Assembly: GCF_900116105.1 (NCBI RefSeq)
Contig: NZ_FPAC01000001.1
Coordinates: forward strand, 300,862 to 364,861
Direction of reading: 5' to 3'
Source of the DNA: Paenibacillus sp. 453mf
Lineage (GTDB): Bacteria > Bacillota > Bacilli > Paenibacillales > Paenibacillaceae
DNA: 64,000 nt
This document shows, in pieces, positions 26,789-36,442 of the stretch. Both the position numbers and the translations under genes were made by a program. Position 1 is the stretch's first letter. Each line of letters starts with the position of its first letter. Below the pieces are notes generated by a model. That model had not been told where the DNA came from, ran no database searches, and saw nothing but the letters and a program-made list of their open reading frames with translations.

Positions 26789-28021
26789 ATGCGCCGGATA
26801 TCATGGGTCCTAGCCATGGTTCTGTGCTTTTCAGGTCTGCTTGCGGCTTGTGGACCAAAGGATGCAGATTCAGTAGTCAAGGATTTAAACGAAGTCGTGG
26901 GTGGTCTTGAGAGTTATCAGGGATCGGGTGTAATGACCTTCTATTCAGGAGAGACGCCTCAGGAGTACAAAGTTGAAGTATGGCACCAAAAGCCTTCGTA
27001 TTACCGTATTGCCCTGACGAATGCCAAGAAGGACATCACACAGATCGTGCTGCGCAATGATGATGGTGTATTCGTCCTTACACCAAGTCTGAACAAGAGC
27101 TTCCGCTTCCAAAGCGACTGGCCGGATAATCAAGGTCAAGTGTATCTGTACGAAACACTGGTACGCAGCATTATTGGAGACAACACACGCCAATTTGTCG
27201 ATGAGGAAGAAAGCTATGTATTTGAAGTCGCTGCCAACTATAATACCCATTCACTTGTACGCCAAAAAATTTGGCTGAACAAAGCAGACTATGCGCCGAA
27301 GCAGGTATCTGTATCCGATGCCAATGCGAAGGTCGTAGTGGATGTGAAATTTGAAAAATTCGAGTTTGGTACCAAGTTTGAGAAAGAAGCCTTTGATATG
27401 CAGAAGAATATGTCTGTAAATACAGGGGAAGGCCAAGCGCCTGCCGAAGGCACAATTACCGAGCCTAGCGAGAGCGGTGAAACTGTACCGCAAGTAAACG
27501 AGGAGGTTGCGACACCTGAGAACAATGTGGGAGAGGCTGATCCGGAAACAGAATCAAGAACTCCAGAGACCAATGCGCCGGGTGCTAAGGTCGACAGCGA
27601 GCAGGCGCCGGAAGGGGATTCAGCAGAGGCGCCAGAGAGCACCGATGAAACGACAGGAGCAATCGAAATTCCTGAACTTGGAGACTTCGGTGTGATCGAG
27701 CCTACCTATCTGCCGGAAGGTGTGGATTTCAAAGGTGAGCCGACCATTATGGAGACTGAAGAAGATTACGCGGTTATGCTTCGATTTGAAGGAACATATA
27801 ATTACACCATTATCGAAGCAAGACCGCAGGACCGCGCATCCTCATATGCGGTAACAAGCCCGGTCGATCTCGGATTCACGATTGGCATGATTACCACTGA
27901 GCTGCCGAGGACCCTGACCTGGTTTGATGAAGGAATGGAATACAGAATTACGAGTGATGATCTGCCAGAATCCGAAATGGTGAAAATCGCTGCTTCAATG
28001 CAGGATCAATCGGGTAAATAA
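26789..28021 (+). CDS. LolA-like lipoprotein (YdcC type)
   Basis: A 410-residue secreted lipoprotein: signal peptide with lipobox LAAC at the start of the mature protein, then a LolA/LppX-type beta-barrel half (about 30-220), a long Glu/Pro/Thr-rich linker (about 220-305), and a C-terminal domain beginning DFGVIEPTYLPEGVDFKG. ATG 26789 is preferred over 26747 because AAGGGG precedes it and the signal peptide starts there. B. subtilis ydcC, a sporulation gene, lies at the same place before the alanine racemase gene. The linker makes it longer than YdcC. Confidence 0.82.
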   Translation: MRRISWVLAMVLCFSGLLAACGPKDADSVVKDLNEVVGGLESYQGSGVMTFYSGETPQEYKVEVWHQKPSYYRIALTNAKKDITQIVLRNDDGVFVLTPSLNKSFRFQSDWPDNQGQVYLYETLVRSIIGDNTRQFVDEEESYVFEVAANYNTHSLVRQKIWLNKADYAPKQVSVSDANAKVVVDVKFEKFEFGTKFEKEAFDMQKNMSVNTGEGQAPAEGTITEPSESGETVPQVNEEVATPENNVGEADPETESRTPETNAPGAKVDSEQAPEGDSAEAPESTDETTGAIEIPELGDFGVIEPTYLPEGVDFKGEPTIMETEEDYAVMLRFEGTYNYTIIEARPQDRASSYAVTSPVDLGFTIGMITTELPRTLTWFDEGMEYRITSDDLPESEMVKIAASMQDQSGK

Positions 28022-28081
28022 TTTGGCAAAATCTGCTTAATGACTGAGAACCAAATCATTCTATATAGAATATAATGAATT

Positions 28082-28119
28082 AGCCGTTATTTATGGATGT
28101 CTTCCGTAAAATAACGGCT
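28082..28119 (+). terminator. Hairpin after the LolA-like gene
   Basis: AGCCGTTATTT pairs with AAATAACGGCT; the pyrimidine tail is weak. The rest of 28120-28311 shows no gene. Confidence 0.6.
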
Positions 28120-28311
28120 GTTCGCCTCTTTTTGGACGGATCTATCTGTCTGCTATGATTTTTATCTGCGGAAGTATTGGGTATGTTATGAGTGTATTCT
28201 CTTTTTCAAGTTCCATAATTAGAAACACCTGTATTTGACAGAGGTCTCCCTGTTTTATACGATAAGACTTATTGCTGAAGTGGAAATGTAAATCAGGGAA
28301 GGTGACTGCGG

Positions 28312-29508
28312 GTGCAAGGACAGTATCGCCCGACCCAAGCTGAAATCAACTTGGATCATTTAAGACATAATGTTGATGGTTTTCGTAAGGTATTGCCAGA
28401 AGGGGTGCTCTTCAGTGCATGTGTGAAGGCTAACGGCTATGGCCATGGAGCAGTGGAAATTGCAAAAGAGCTGGAAAGGCTGGATGTGGACTATCTGAAT
28501 GTCGCATTCCTGGATGAAGCGCTTGAGCTGAGACAGGCAGGTATTCACGCACCGATTCTAGTCATGGGATATACACCGCCTGAAGGCATTGAGGTTGCTT
28601 ATAAGCAACAAATTACGGTTACAGTGTTTAGTGAAGAGGTGCTGCAGAGCATTGAAGCTCTGGAACCTATCGCCAAGAATGCTCATCAAGGTAACCCATT
28701 GAAGGTCCATCTTAAGATTGATAGTGGAATGGGCCGAATAGGTGTCATCACAGCGGAAGATGCTGAATACTATGCTCAGCGATTGAGTCGTTTGTCTTAT
28801 GTCATGCTTGAAGGGGTATACACCCATTTTGCCAAAGCAGATGAAGAGGATAAAGCCTATACACTTATACAGTACCAACGATTTATGGATGTGGTGAGTG
28901 CACTGCGAAATCAGGGCTACAGCATCCCGATCATACATACAGGGAATAGTGCAACTGCGATTGATACGCCGACGCTTAGTCTGGACATGGTTCGAGTAGG
29001 CATCAGCCTATATGGACTATATCCGTCAGCCGAGGTGGATCAGCATGCGGTTCACTTGCTCCCAGTGCTGACACTTACGACGAAGATTGTATACGTAAAA
29101 AAGGTTCCTGAACACTGGGGTATTAGCTATGGAACAAGATACTACTCGTCCAAGAACGAGAAGATTGGAACCTTGCCTATTGGTTATGCAGACGGTTTTT
29201 CACGCATGCTCGGCGGTAAGGTAGAAGTATTAGTACGCGGGCGCCGCGTTCCAGTCGTTGGTACGATCTGCATGGATCAGTGTATGGTGTCATTAGAAAC
29301 GTTAAGTGAAGAACAGGAAGATATTAAAGCAGGTGAAGAGGTTGTTATCATCGGTCAGCAGATGGGCAGTACCATTAGTGCCGACGAACTGGCCTCCAAG
29401 CTGGGTACCATTAATTATGAAGTGATCTGTATGCTGGCGAATCGAATTCCACGTGTGTACATGAGGTCCGGTCAAGTCATATCTCGAGTAAACTCTCTCT
29501 TATCCTAA
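28312..29508 (+). CDS. alr: Alanine racemase
   Basis: A 398-residue PLP enzyme making D-alanine for peptidoglycan. The PLP lysine lies in CVKANGYGHGAVEI (Lys39). Conserved segments IDSGMGRIG, HTGNSATAI, DMVRVGISLYGLYPS and ISYGTRYYSSKNEKIGTLPI contain the rest of the active site, and VGTICMDQCMV is present. GTG 28312 follows GGAAGGTG. In B. subtilis the same gene sits upstream of ndoAI-ndoA. Confidence 0.97.
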   Translation: MQGQYRPTQAEINLDHLRHNVDGFRKVLPEGVLFSACVKANGYGHGAVEIAKELERLDVDYLNVAFLDEALELRQAGIHAPILVMGYTPPEGIEVAYKQQITVTVFSEEVLQSIEALEPIAKNAHQGNPLKVHLKIDSGMGRIGVITAEDAEYYAQRLSRLSYVMLEGVYTHFAKADEEDKAYTLIQYQRFMDVVSALRNQGYSIPIIHTGNSATAIDTPTLSLDMVRVGISLYGLYPSAEVDQHAVHLLPVLTLTTKIVYVKKVPEHWGISYGTRYYSSKNEKIGTLPIGYADGFSRMLGGKVEVLVRGRRVPVVGTICMDQCMVSLETLSEEQEDIKAGEEVVIIGQQMGSTISADELASKLGTINYEVICMLANRIPRVYMRSGQVISRVNSLLS

Positions 29509-29526
29509 AAATTTCCGGAAATTTTT
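29507..29526. repeat. 20-bp perfect palindrome at the alr stop codon
   Basis: Arms AAAAATTTCC / GGAAATTTTT with no loop, overlapping the stop codon of alr. As RNA it would form a hairpin only with a tight loop, so it may act as DNA or as a weak terminator. Confidence 0.6.
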
Positions 29527-29735
29527 CGCTTTAGAAAAGAGGATTTTCGTCTAATGTCCGCGAAAAGTGTAGTTATTCGCAAAATGGATGATGTACGTAT
29601 GATATCATACCGTTTATAATGAGTAATGCATAGTTGATATACGCGGGGCATATATATCCTCTTGTATAAATTTCCTTAAATAACGTTATACTGGTTCACA
29701 GTGGCGTAAGGTTTTGTGTGGGGGTGGAAGAGAAC

Positions 29736-30017
29736 TTGACCAATGTACAGAACACCAAACGGATTATGATTAGTTTGCCGGATCATCTCTTACAAGAAGT
29801 GGATGGTATTGTAGCAATGGAGAATTCGAACCGCAGTGAATTCATCAGGCAAGCCATGAAGCTGTACTTAAACGAACGGAAGAAGCGTTATATCCGGGAG
29901 TCGATGCAGCGAGGTTATATGGAAATGGCCAAGATTAATTTGACCATGGCTTCCGAAGCTTTTCACGCGGAGGATGATGCAGACAGCACTCTGGGCCGCT
30001 TAGTGAGCGGGGTGTAA
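29736..30017 (+). CDS. ndoAI: EndoAI antitoxin (ribbon-helix-helix)
   Basis: A 93-residue antitoxin that binds and inhibits the EndoA RNase and represses its own operon. The N-terminal ribbon-helix-helix RIMISLPDHLLQEVDGIV / NRSEFIRQAMKLYL is followed by a C-terminal toxin-binding region (RGYMEMAKINLTMASEA) close to the Bacillus protein. TTG 29736 is chosen because GGGGTGG is suitably spaced and the length then equals that of B. subtilis EndoAI; GTG 29718 is an alternative. Confidence 0.9.
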   Translation: MTNVQNTKRIMISLPDHLLQEVDGIVAMENSNRSEFIRQAMKLYLNERKKRYIRESMQRGYMEMAKINLTMASEAFHAEDDADSTLGRLVSGV

Positions 30018-30020
30018 ACA

Positions 30021-30371
30021 TTGATCGTTAAACGCGGCGACGTTTTTTTTGCGGATCTTTCACCCGTTGTCGGTTCCGAGCAAGGGGGAGTCAGACCGGT
30101 GCTTGTGATCCAGAATGATATTGGCAACCGTTTCAGTCCTACTTGTATCGTTGCGGCCATCACGGCTCAGATTCAGAAGGCGAAGCTGCCGACCCACGTG
30201 GAAATTGATGCAGAACTGCACGGTTTTGATCGGGATTCTGTTGTGTTGCTCGAACAGATCAGAACGATTGACAAACAGCGTCTGACTGACAAGATTACGC
30301 ATCTGGATGATGATACGATGAAGCTTGTTGGTGAAGCTCTACAGATCAGTCTGGGATTGATTGATTTTTAA
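30021..30371 (+). CDS. ndoA: EndoA toxin, MazF-type endoribonuclease
   Basis: A 116-residue sequence-specific mRNA interferase; in B. subtilis EndoA cuts at [53 protein letters not shown] and [15 protein letters not shown] give the full family fold. Initiation is at TTG 30021, three bases after the antitoxin stop, so the two are translationally coupled. A terminator follows, in contrast to B. subtilis where the sigB region comes next. Confidence 0.95.
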   Translation: MIVKRGDVFFADLSPVVGSEQGGVRPVLVIQNDIGNRFSPTCIVAAITAQIQKAKLPTHVEIDAELHGFDRDSVVLLEQIRTIDKQRLTDKITHLDDDTMKLVGEALQISLGLIDF

Positions 30372-30384
30372 TAGTTGTTCGAGT

Positions 30385-30428
30385 AAAGAGAGTGCATGGT
30401 CTTATATAGGCCGTGCACTCTCTTTTTT
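30385..30428 (+). terminator. Terminator of alr-ndoAI-ndoA
   Basis: AAAGAGAGTGCA pairs with TGCACTCTCTTT around an interrupted loop; T run to 30428. Confidence 0.9.
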
Positions 30429-30622
30429 GCAGGCGATATTAATGGATTGGTACATTTTTTGGTTGAAGACTCTAACAAGAGACGAAGATAATTCATTGCA
30501 TTCCGCTCTATAGAAATCTATACTGATGAGAGAAAAAAAAGACGTCTCATGTTGTTGAAAGCGCTATTATTTTTCCGAATGATAGATCATACGCTGGAAA
30601 CCAGGAGGCCATGGAGGGTAAT

Positions 30623-32812
30623 ATGGGGATTTTCTATACCGAGGAAAAGCGATTATTTCATCTGCAAACCGTAGAAGCAAGTTATGTATTTCAAGTAATG
30701 CCTACAGGACATTTGACCCATCTGTATTATGGAAAAAAACTGAGACACGGTGATTTAAGCTGGCTTCAGGTGCGTCAGGAGCGCTCCTCCTTCAGCCCGA
30801 ATCCAGTGCCTGAGGATCGGACGATATCGTTTGATACGCTGCCACAGGAATATCCGGTATACGGCACGAGTGACTTTAGAAATCCGGCGATTCAATTGAA
30901 ACAAGCAAACGGTTCCACCGTAACCGAGTTCTTATATACAGGCCACAGTATTGTACGCGGCAAGCCGCAGCTTGAGGGTCTTCCGCAGTCCTATGTAGAA
31001 CAAGAGGAGGAGGCAGACACTTTAATTATTCAGCTGGAGGATGCTGTTGCTGGAATCAAGCTTGAACTTAGCTATACTGCCTACAATAACTACAATGCCA
31101 TTACCCGCTCAGCCCGAATTACCAATACAGGAGAGACGACCAGCGAGATTTTACGTGCGCTGAGCGCAAGCATTGATTTTCCTCATGCCGATTATGAATG
31201 GCTTCAGTTATCCGGTGCTTGGGTTCGGGAGCGGGAAATTATACGCAAACCACTGACGGTGGGCACGCAAAGTGTCGAAAGCCGCCGTGGATCCAGCTCA
31301 CATCAGCAGAATCCATTCGCAGCGCTTCTTACGCCTGGAGTAACGGAAGTGTCTGGTGAAGTATTTGGTTTCAGCCTTGTGTACAGTGGAAGCTTTGTTG
31401 CAGCGGCAGAAGTAGATCAGTTCAAGACGACGAGATTGTCCCTTGGCATTAATCCATTTGAATTCGGGTGGCAGCTCACGCCCGGAGCGTCGTTCCAAAC
31501 ACCAGAAGTCGTCATGGTATATTCTGATCAGGGCCTTGGCGGCATGTCACGCAGCTACCATGCATTGTATCGTGAGAGATTAGCCCGCGGGAAGTTCAGA
31601 GATCAGCAGCGTCCAATTCTGGTCAACAACTGGGAAGCGACGTATTTCAATTTCAATGCGGACAAGATCGAGAGCATTGCAGCAGCCGGCAAAGAGCTGG
31701 GCATTGAATTGTTCGTCCTGGATGACGGCTGGTTCGGTCATCGTGACAGTGACAACTCTTCACTAGGGGATTGGACTGTCGACAAGAAGAAGCTGCCTGA
31801 TGGACTCGATAATCTGGTGAAACGTGTGACCGATACCGGAATGCAATTTGGTTTGTGGTTTGAACCGGAGATGATCTCCCCAGACAGCGATTTGTATAAA
31901 GCGCATCCGGACTGGTGTCTGCATGTACCGGATAGACGCCGGACAGAGGGCAGACAGCAGCTGGTGCTCGATATGTCACGGAAGGATGTACAGGATGAGA
32001 TCGTACGCATGATTTCGGACATTTTATCAAGTGCACCGATAACTTATGTGAAGTGGGATATGAACCGGAATATGACCGAAATTGGTTCTGCACAGCTTCC
32101 TGCGGAAAGACAGAAGGAGACGGCACATCGCTATATGTTAGGTCTATATGATGTAATGGAACGCATCACATCTGCTTTCCCTGACATTTTGTTCGAGAGC
32201 TGCTCCGGCGGCGGCGGACGTTTTGATCCGGGGATGCTGTACTACATGCCACAGACCTGGACGAGCGATAATACCGACGCGGTATCCCGTCTTCGCATTC
32301 AGTATGGTACAAGCCTTGTCTATCCGGTAAGTGCGATGGCTTCGCACATCTCGGCTGTACCTAACCACCAGGTAGAGCGTACGACATCACTTGAAACTCG
32401 CGGTAATGTCGCAATGTCAGGCAATTTTGGCTATGAGCTGGACCTGACCAAGTTCACAGATGAGGAGAAGTCAATTGTAGCTGCACAAGTTGAACTATAT
32501 AAGGAGATTCGCGAGCTTGTACAATTCGGTGTGTTCTACCGGTTGTTAAGTCCCTTCGAAGGAAATGAAACGGCTTGGATGTTCGTATCCAAGGACGGCA
32601 CCGATGTGGCTGTATTCTACTTCCGTGTCCTTGCAGAGCCTAATGCTCCACTGGTCCGCCTCAAGCTGACCGGATTGGATCCAGAGCGTGATTATGCACT
32701 CGTTAATGGAGAAGGCGTATATAGTGGAGATGCACTGATGTATGCAGGAATTTCGGTGGGAAGCAAGAATGGGGACTTCCACAGCGAGCTTCATCGTTTC
32801 AAGAGAGTGTAA
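30623..32812 (+). CDS. Alpha-galactosidase, glycoside hydrolase family 36
   Basis: A 729-residue cytoplasmic enzyme removing alpha-1,6-galactose from melibiose and raffinose-type sugars. Domains: N-terminal beta-sandwich (about 1-330), TIM barrel (about 335-640), C-terminal beta domain. The nucleophile is Asp479 in TYVKWDMNRN and the acid/base is Asp549 in WTSDNTDA; FVLDDGWFGHRD and CSGGGGRFDPG are further conserved. ATG 30623 (SD GGAGG) gives the usual length; ATG 30611 sits too close to its AGGAGG. There is no adjacent sugar transporter or regulator. Confidence 0.95.
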   Translation: MGIFYTEEKRLFHLQTVEASYVFQVMPTGHLTHLYYGKKLRHGDLSWLQVRQERSSFSPNPVPEDRTISFDTLPQEYPVYGTSDFRNPAIQLKQANGSTVTEFLYTGHSIVRGKPQLEGLPQSYVEQEEEADTLIIQLEDAVAGIKLELSYTAYNNYNAITRSARITNTGETTSEILRALSASIDFPHADYEWLQLSGAWVREREIIRKPLTVGTQSVESRRGSSSHQQNPFAALLTPGVTEVSGEVFGFSLVYSGSFVAAAEVDQFKTTRLSLGINPFEFGWQLTPGASFQTPEVVMVYSDQGLGGMSRSYHALYRERLARGKFRDQQRPILVNNWEATYFNFNADKIESIAAAGKELGIELFVLDDGWFGHRDSDNSSLGDWTVDKKKLPDGLDNLVKRVTDTGMQFGLWFEPEMISPDSDLYKAHPDWCLHVPDRRRTEGRQQLVLDMSRKDVQDEIVRMISDILSSAPITYVKWDMNRNMTEIGSAQLPAERQKETAHRYMLGLYDVMERITSAFPDILFESCSGGGGRFDPGMLYYMPQTWTSDNTDAVSRLRIQYGTSLVYPVSAMASHISAVPNHQVERTTSLETRGNVAMSGNFGYELDLTKFTDEEKSIVAAQVELYKEIRELVQFGVFYRLLSPFEGNETAWMFVSKDGTDVAVFYFRVLAEPNAPLVRLKLTGLDPERDYALVNGEGVYSGDALMYAGISVGSKNGDFHSELHRFKRV

Positions 32813-32844
32813 AGCTTTGAGTTAGACTTATATTGAACAAAAAG

Positions 32845-32889
32845 GACTGTTTTGGTCATCACTTTGATGTGCCGAAACAGTCTTTTTTT
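32845..32889 (+). terminator. Terminator of the alpha-galactosidase gene
   Basis: GACTGTTTTGG pairs with CCGAAACAGTC, closing a loop that has a small ATCA/TGAT stem; seven T follow. Confidence 0.85.
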
Positions 32890-33364
32890 ATCTTGAAATT
32901 GGCTGTAGAGCGGGTCAGATGTGGAAATTAAGGTCAAGTTCTGTGATAATAAAGTATCATCATTCATTTACGGATGATAAAATCATCATTTAAACACCAA
33001 AAAATAAAGAGAATGAAGCGGGGAACAAACCGACTTCTACTAACCTTGGGATTTATGCAAAATCCTTCACCTAAAAAATATGTGCAGTATATAAAAAATA
33101 AAAATTGGACGGCGCGATATTTTTTGGAGGACTCATCAGCAATACACGGAGCGCTGCGGAGCAAGTGAGAATGGGCTGTAGAGCGAATGCGTACGCCTTT
33201 GTTCTTAGAGTTGAACCTGTTAGGTCTTATTAAATCGTATAACTCTATGAACAACAGCGATGGGAAGACCATACTCACAGGCGCAGCATTTAGCTTCGTG
33301 CGTTTTCTCTGATGTCTCCAACTCAAGATCGCCCCAGGTAATCCTACAGGAAAGAGGGATTTTT
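32890..33364. other. Intergenic region upstream of tex
   Basis: No convincing gene. GGCTGTAGAGCG occurs twice (32901-32912 and 33174-33185). TAGAGTT and AACTCTA near 33208 and 33240 form a loose inverted repeat. The reading frame of tex is open back to 33260, but the ribosome site supports the start at 33365. Confidence 0.4.
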
Positions 33365-35572
33365 TTGACGGAACCAACGACGATGGAAGTAAATGAAGAA
33401 CAAGTAAAACAGGAGCGTGAAGAGCGAATTGTTAAGCAGGTGGCGAAGGAGCTGTCGCTTACAATCAAGCAGGTTAGAACAACGGTTGGCCTTCTGAACG
33501 AAGGGAACACGATCCCCTTCATCGCCCGTTATCGTAAGGAAATGACAGGTGAACTGGATGAGAACGTATTGCGGCACATCGAAGAGCGTACGATTTATCT
33601 GCGTAACCTGGAGGACCGCAAAGTAGAAGTCATCCGAATTATTGATGAACAGGGTAAGCTTACAGCAGAACTTTCCACAGCCATTACCGAAGCGGTGAAG
33701 CTTCAAGAGGTAGAGGACCTGTACCGGCCTTATCGTCAGAAAAGAAAGACCCGTGCCAGTGTTGCCAAAGAGCGAGGTCTTGAGCCCTTGTCCGAATGGA
33801 TATGGAATCAGCCCAAGCAGGGGAATGTGCTTGATGAGGCAGCGAGCTATGTAAATGAGGAGCTGGGCGTAGAGAGCGCAGAAGCAGCACTAGCAGGAGC
33901 ACTGGATATTTTGGCTGAAAATATTGCTGACGATGCGGAAATTCGCAAATGGGTTCGCCGTTATACTCTGGACCATGGAGTGCTTACTTCCGAGGCGAAG
34001 GATACAGAAGTCGAATCCGTGTATGAGAACTATTACAGCTATCGCGAGCTGGCCAAAAAAATGCCGCCACACCGCATTCTAGCTATTAATCGGGGAGAAC
34101 GGGAGAATATTCTCAAGATCGGTCTAGATGTTAATGCAGAACCGGTGCATAACTATATTGGACGCCAGATTCTGAAGCCTTCCTCGGTCGTAGAGGAGCA
34201 AATTCGGTTCGTTATTGAGGATGCCTACAAGCGTCTGATTGCTCCTTCCATAGAGCGAGAGGTAAGAGCCGAGCTTACGGAAAAAGGGGAGAACCAGGCG
34301 ATCTCAATCTTCTCTGGTAACCTGCGCAGTCTGCTTCTGCAGCCGCCGATCAAGGGCAAACGTGTGCTGGGAGTCGATCCTGCTTACCGTACAGGCTGTA
34401 AGCTTGCGGTTGTGGATGATACCGGTAAATTGCTGGAGGTGGCTGTCACCTATCCAACACCGCCAAACAATAAGAAGCAAGCAGCGAAAGAGAAATTTAA
34501 CGAGCTGATCCACAAGTATGATATTGAGCTGATCGTAATTGGTAACGGAACGGCTTCTCGCGAGACGGAACAATTCGTGGCCGAAGTTATTCAAGAGCTT
34601 GAAGCCAAATCTCTCGCTTATCTGATCGTTAACGAGGCAGGTGCCAGTGTATATTCTGCTTCCAAGCTGGCTCAAGAGGAGTTCCCTGACCTGGATGTTG
34701 CAGAGCGCAGTGCTGCCTCGATTGCCCGCCGTGTACAGGATCCGCTCGCAGAGCTCGTCAAGATCGATCCCAAGGCCATTGGAGTGGGGCAATATCAGCA
34801 TGACGTCTCCCAGAAGCATCTGGAGGACAGCTTGAAGGCTGTTGTTGAATCTGCAGTTAACCATGTAGGCGTAGATGTAAATACGGCTTCTCCTTCCCTG
34901 CTGTCGTATGTGGCAGGCGTTAATTCAACGATCGCCAAAAATATCGTGAAGTTCCGAGAGGAAAACGGCAAATTCACTTCACGCAAGGAGCTGCAAAAAG
35001 TACCTCGTCTAGGAGCGAAGACCTTTGAGCAATGTGCAGGCTTCATGCGAATCTCTGAAGGAGTTAACCCGCTGGACCGCACCGCGATCCATCCAGAATC
35101 CTATGCTGTTGTGGATCGGCTCTTCCAGGAGCTGAAGGTGGACCTGGACAAGCTTGGCAGTGAAGAGCTTGCACAAATGCTGGATGAGCAGCGGATCGAA
35201 GAGCTTGCAGGCAAGTTAGAGGTTGGTGTGCCTACACTGCGAGACATCATGGATAGTCTTCAGCGTCCGGGCCGTGATCCGCGGGACGAGCTGCCACTAC
35301 CCATCTTCCGTACTGATGTGCTTAAGATTGAAGATTTGGAAGCGGGAATGGAGCTGCAGGGAACCGTTCGGAATGTGATCGACTTCGGGGCTTTTATTGA
35401 CATTGGAATTAAGAGCGATGGGCTGGTCCATATTTCGCAAATGAGTGAAGGGTTTGTTAAGCATCCGATGGACGTTGTTTCTGTAGGAGACAATGTGACG
35501 GTATGGGTACTTAGTGTCGAGCTGAAGAAAGGCCGAGTAGCACTGACCATGAAGAATCCGAATAAAGCTTAA
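33365..35572 (+). CDS. tex: Tex-family RNA-binding transcription accessory protein
   Basis: A 735-residue protein: N-terminal helical Tex region, YqgF-like RNase H fold (KGKRVLGVDPAYRTGCKLAV), helix-hairpin-helix pair (VNTASPSLLSYVAGVNSTIA and FTSRKELQKVPRLGAKTFEQ), and C-terminal S1 domain (LQGTVRNVIDFGAFIDIGIK). It binds nucleic acid and affects gene expression; its exact role is unclear. TTG 33365 has GAGGG six bases upstream; ATG 33383 is an alternative. B. subtilis ydcI is the homologue, followed there too by cmpA and ydcK. Confidence 0.94.
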   Translation: MTEPTTMEVNEEQVKQEREERIVKQVAKELSLTIKQVRTTVGLLNEGNTIPFIARYRKEMTGELDENVLRHIEERTIYLRNLEDRKVEVIRIIDEQGKLTAELSTAITEAVKLQEVEDLYRPYRQKRKTRASVAKERGLEPLSEWIWNQPKQGNVLDEAASYVNEELGVESAEAALAGALDILAENIADDAEIRKWVRRYTLDHGVLTSEAKDTEVESVYENYYSYRELAKKMPPHRILAINRGERENILKIGLDVNAEPVHNYIGRQILKPSSVVEEQIRFVIEDAYKRLIAPSIEREVRAELTEKGENQAISIFSGNLRSLLLQPPIKGKRVLGVDPAYRTGCKLAVVDDTGKLLEVAVTYPTPPNNKKQAAKEKFNELIHKYDIELIVIGNGTASRETEQFVAEVIQELEAKSLAYLIVNEAGASVYSASKLAQEEFPDLDVAERSAASIARRVQDPLAELVKIDPKAIGVGQYQHDVSQKHLEDSLKAVVESAVNHVGVDVNTASPSLLSYVAGVNSTIAKNIVKFREENGKFTSRKELQKVPRLGAKTFEQCAGFMRISEGVNPLDRTAIHPESYAVVDRLFQELKVDLDKLGSEELAQMLDEQRIEELAGKLEVGVPTLRDIMDSLQRPGRDPRDELPLPIFRTDVLKIEDLEAGMELQGTVRNVIDFGAFIDIGIKSDGLVHISQMSEGFVKHPMDVVSVGDNVTVWVLSVELKKGRVALTMKNPNKA

Positions 35573-35598
35573 ATCGACGCAGACGCATGAATAAGAAG

Positions 35599-35640
35599 CA
35601 GCCGGTGAGCCAAGCAAGAGAGGCTCATCGGCTGTGTATT
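35599..35640. terminator. Terminator between convergent tex and cmpA
   Basis: CAGCCGGTGAGCC (35599-35611) pairs with GGCTCATCGGCTG (35622-35634) with one wobble. Confidence 0.7.
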
Positions 35641-35644
35641 AATA

Positions 35645-35791
35645 TTAGAGCCTGGAATTATTGGTCTCTATTCCTCCAGTATTGCCCGGACGGTTGCGAT
35701 AGAAGAACCAGCATTCGTTCAACAGCTTAATTTGACGACTGTCCTTTTTGTGGAACGCACGCATAAGTTGGTTACTGAGCCACTGTGGCAA
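35645..35791 (-). CDS. cmpA: Cortex morphogenetic protein CmpA
   Basis: A 48-residue protein starting MPQWLSNQLMRAFHKKDSRQ and continuing IKLLNECWFFYRN, the pattern of CmpA, the adaptor that delivers SpoIVA to ClpXP when spore envelope assembly fails and so checks cortex formation. The start is TTG 35791, with AGGAGGG six bases upstream. It is easily missed because it is short and lacks ATG. Position between tex and the sprT-like gene matches B. subtilis. The last 15 residues (PGNTGGIETNNSRL) are an extension beyond the compact core. Confidence 0.88.
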   Translation of the reverse strand: MPQWLSNQLMRAFHKKDSRQIKLLNECWFFYRNRPGNTGGIETNNSRL

Positions 35792-35869
35792 GGGAATCCC
35801 TCCTAACACCCGTTAACATCTGTACGTTAGCATATGGGGGAAACGCCCGATTAGTGCAGGTCTACATCA

Positions 35870-35941
35870 AATAACCGTTCTAGCAGATAGGCTAAAGAAG
35901 ACATCGGTCATTTCTTTAGTTCGATCTGCAGAACGGTTATT
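35870..35941. terminator. Long interrupted hairpin between cmpA and the 35970 gene
   Basis: AATAACCGTTCT (35870-35881) pairs with AGAACGGTTATT (35930-35941). Inside, GCAGAT/ATCTGC and CTAAAGAA/TTCTTTAG extend the stem. It probably ends leftward transcription of the 35970 gene. Confidence 0.6.
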
Positions 35942-35969
35942 TTTTCATTTCTAGTTCACGATAAGTTGA

Positions 35970-36323
35970 TTAGATCAGTTCTTCTTCCTCATACCATTGT
36001 TCGAGCTGAGCCTGAAGGGCGCGAATCTCTGTTAACAGGGCTATCAGGGGGTAATGCTCTTCTTTGACGGAAGCAAAGGATTGCTCCAGCTGGTTAATAT
36101 AATCGAGACCGCCTGTGATGGCGTAATGCTCTTCCAGCAAATCCAGCTGGTCGCATTCAGCAATGGCTCTTGGTAATCTTGGAACAGCATCTGCTGTAAG
36201 CTTGCTGATCTCCTTATGGAGGCGCAGATTCAGAGCACTGAGCTGATAGGCATAATCAGATGGCATTTCTACAAATTCGAGCTGATCAGCATGTTGCAAA
36301 ATGATGTAGCGCATCTTGGACAT
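35970..36323 (-). CDS. Uncharacterised protein, 117 residues
   Basis: A soluble, largely helical protein starting MSKMRYIILQHADQLEFVEM and ending with an acidic EEEELI. There is no signal peptide, membrane span or known motif; the Leu/Glu/Gln-rich C-terminal half could form a short coiled coil. GGGGAG lies upstream of ATG 36323; ATG 36314 is possible. It is divergent from the sprT-like gene. Confidence 0.75.
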   Translation of the reverse strand: MSKMRYIILQHADQLEFVEMPSDYAYQLSALNLRLHKEISKLTADAVPRLPRAIAECDQLDLLEEHYAITGGLDYINQLEQSFASVKEEHYPLIALLTEIRALQAQLEQWYEEEELI

Positions 36324-36442
36324 AACGATGATTCTCCCCTTTTGGTCGTCGTTCTTAAACGTTCCTTGACAGTGTATCCCAAGGTATAGTTACAATCAAG
36401 TAGAAACGATGCACGGAAGTGAGCTGAATAAGAGTGAATCTA

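Noticed and set aside
32974..33168. 64-codon frame before tex
   Set aside because: Lys/Ser-rich AT-driven frame without ribosome site or recognisable sequence.
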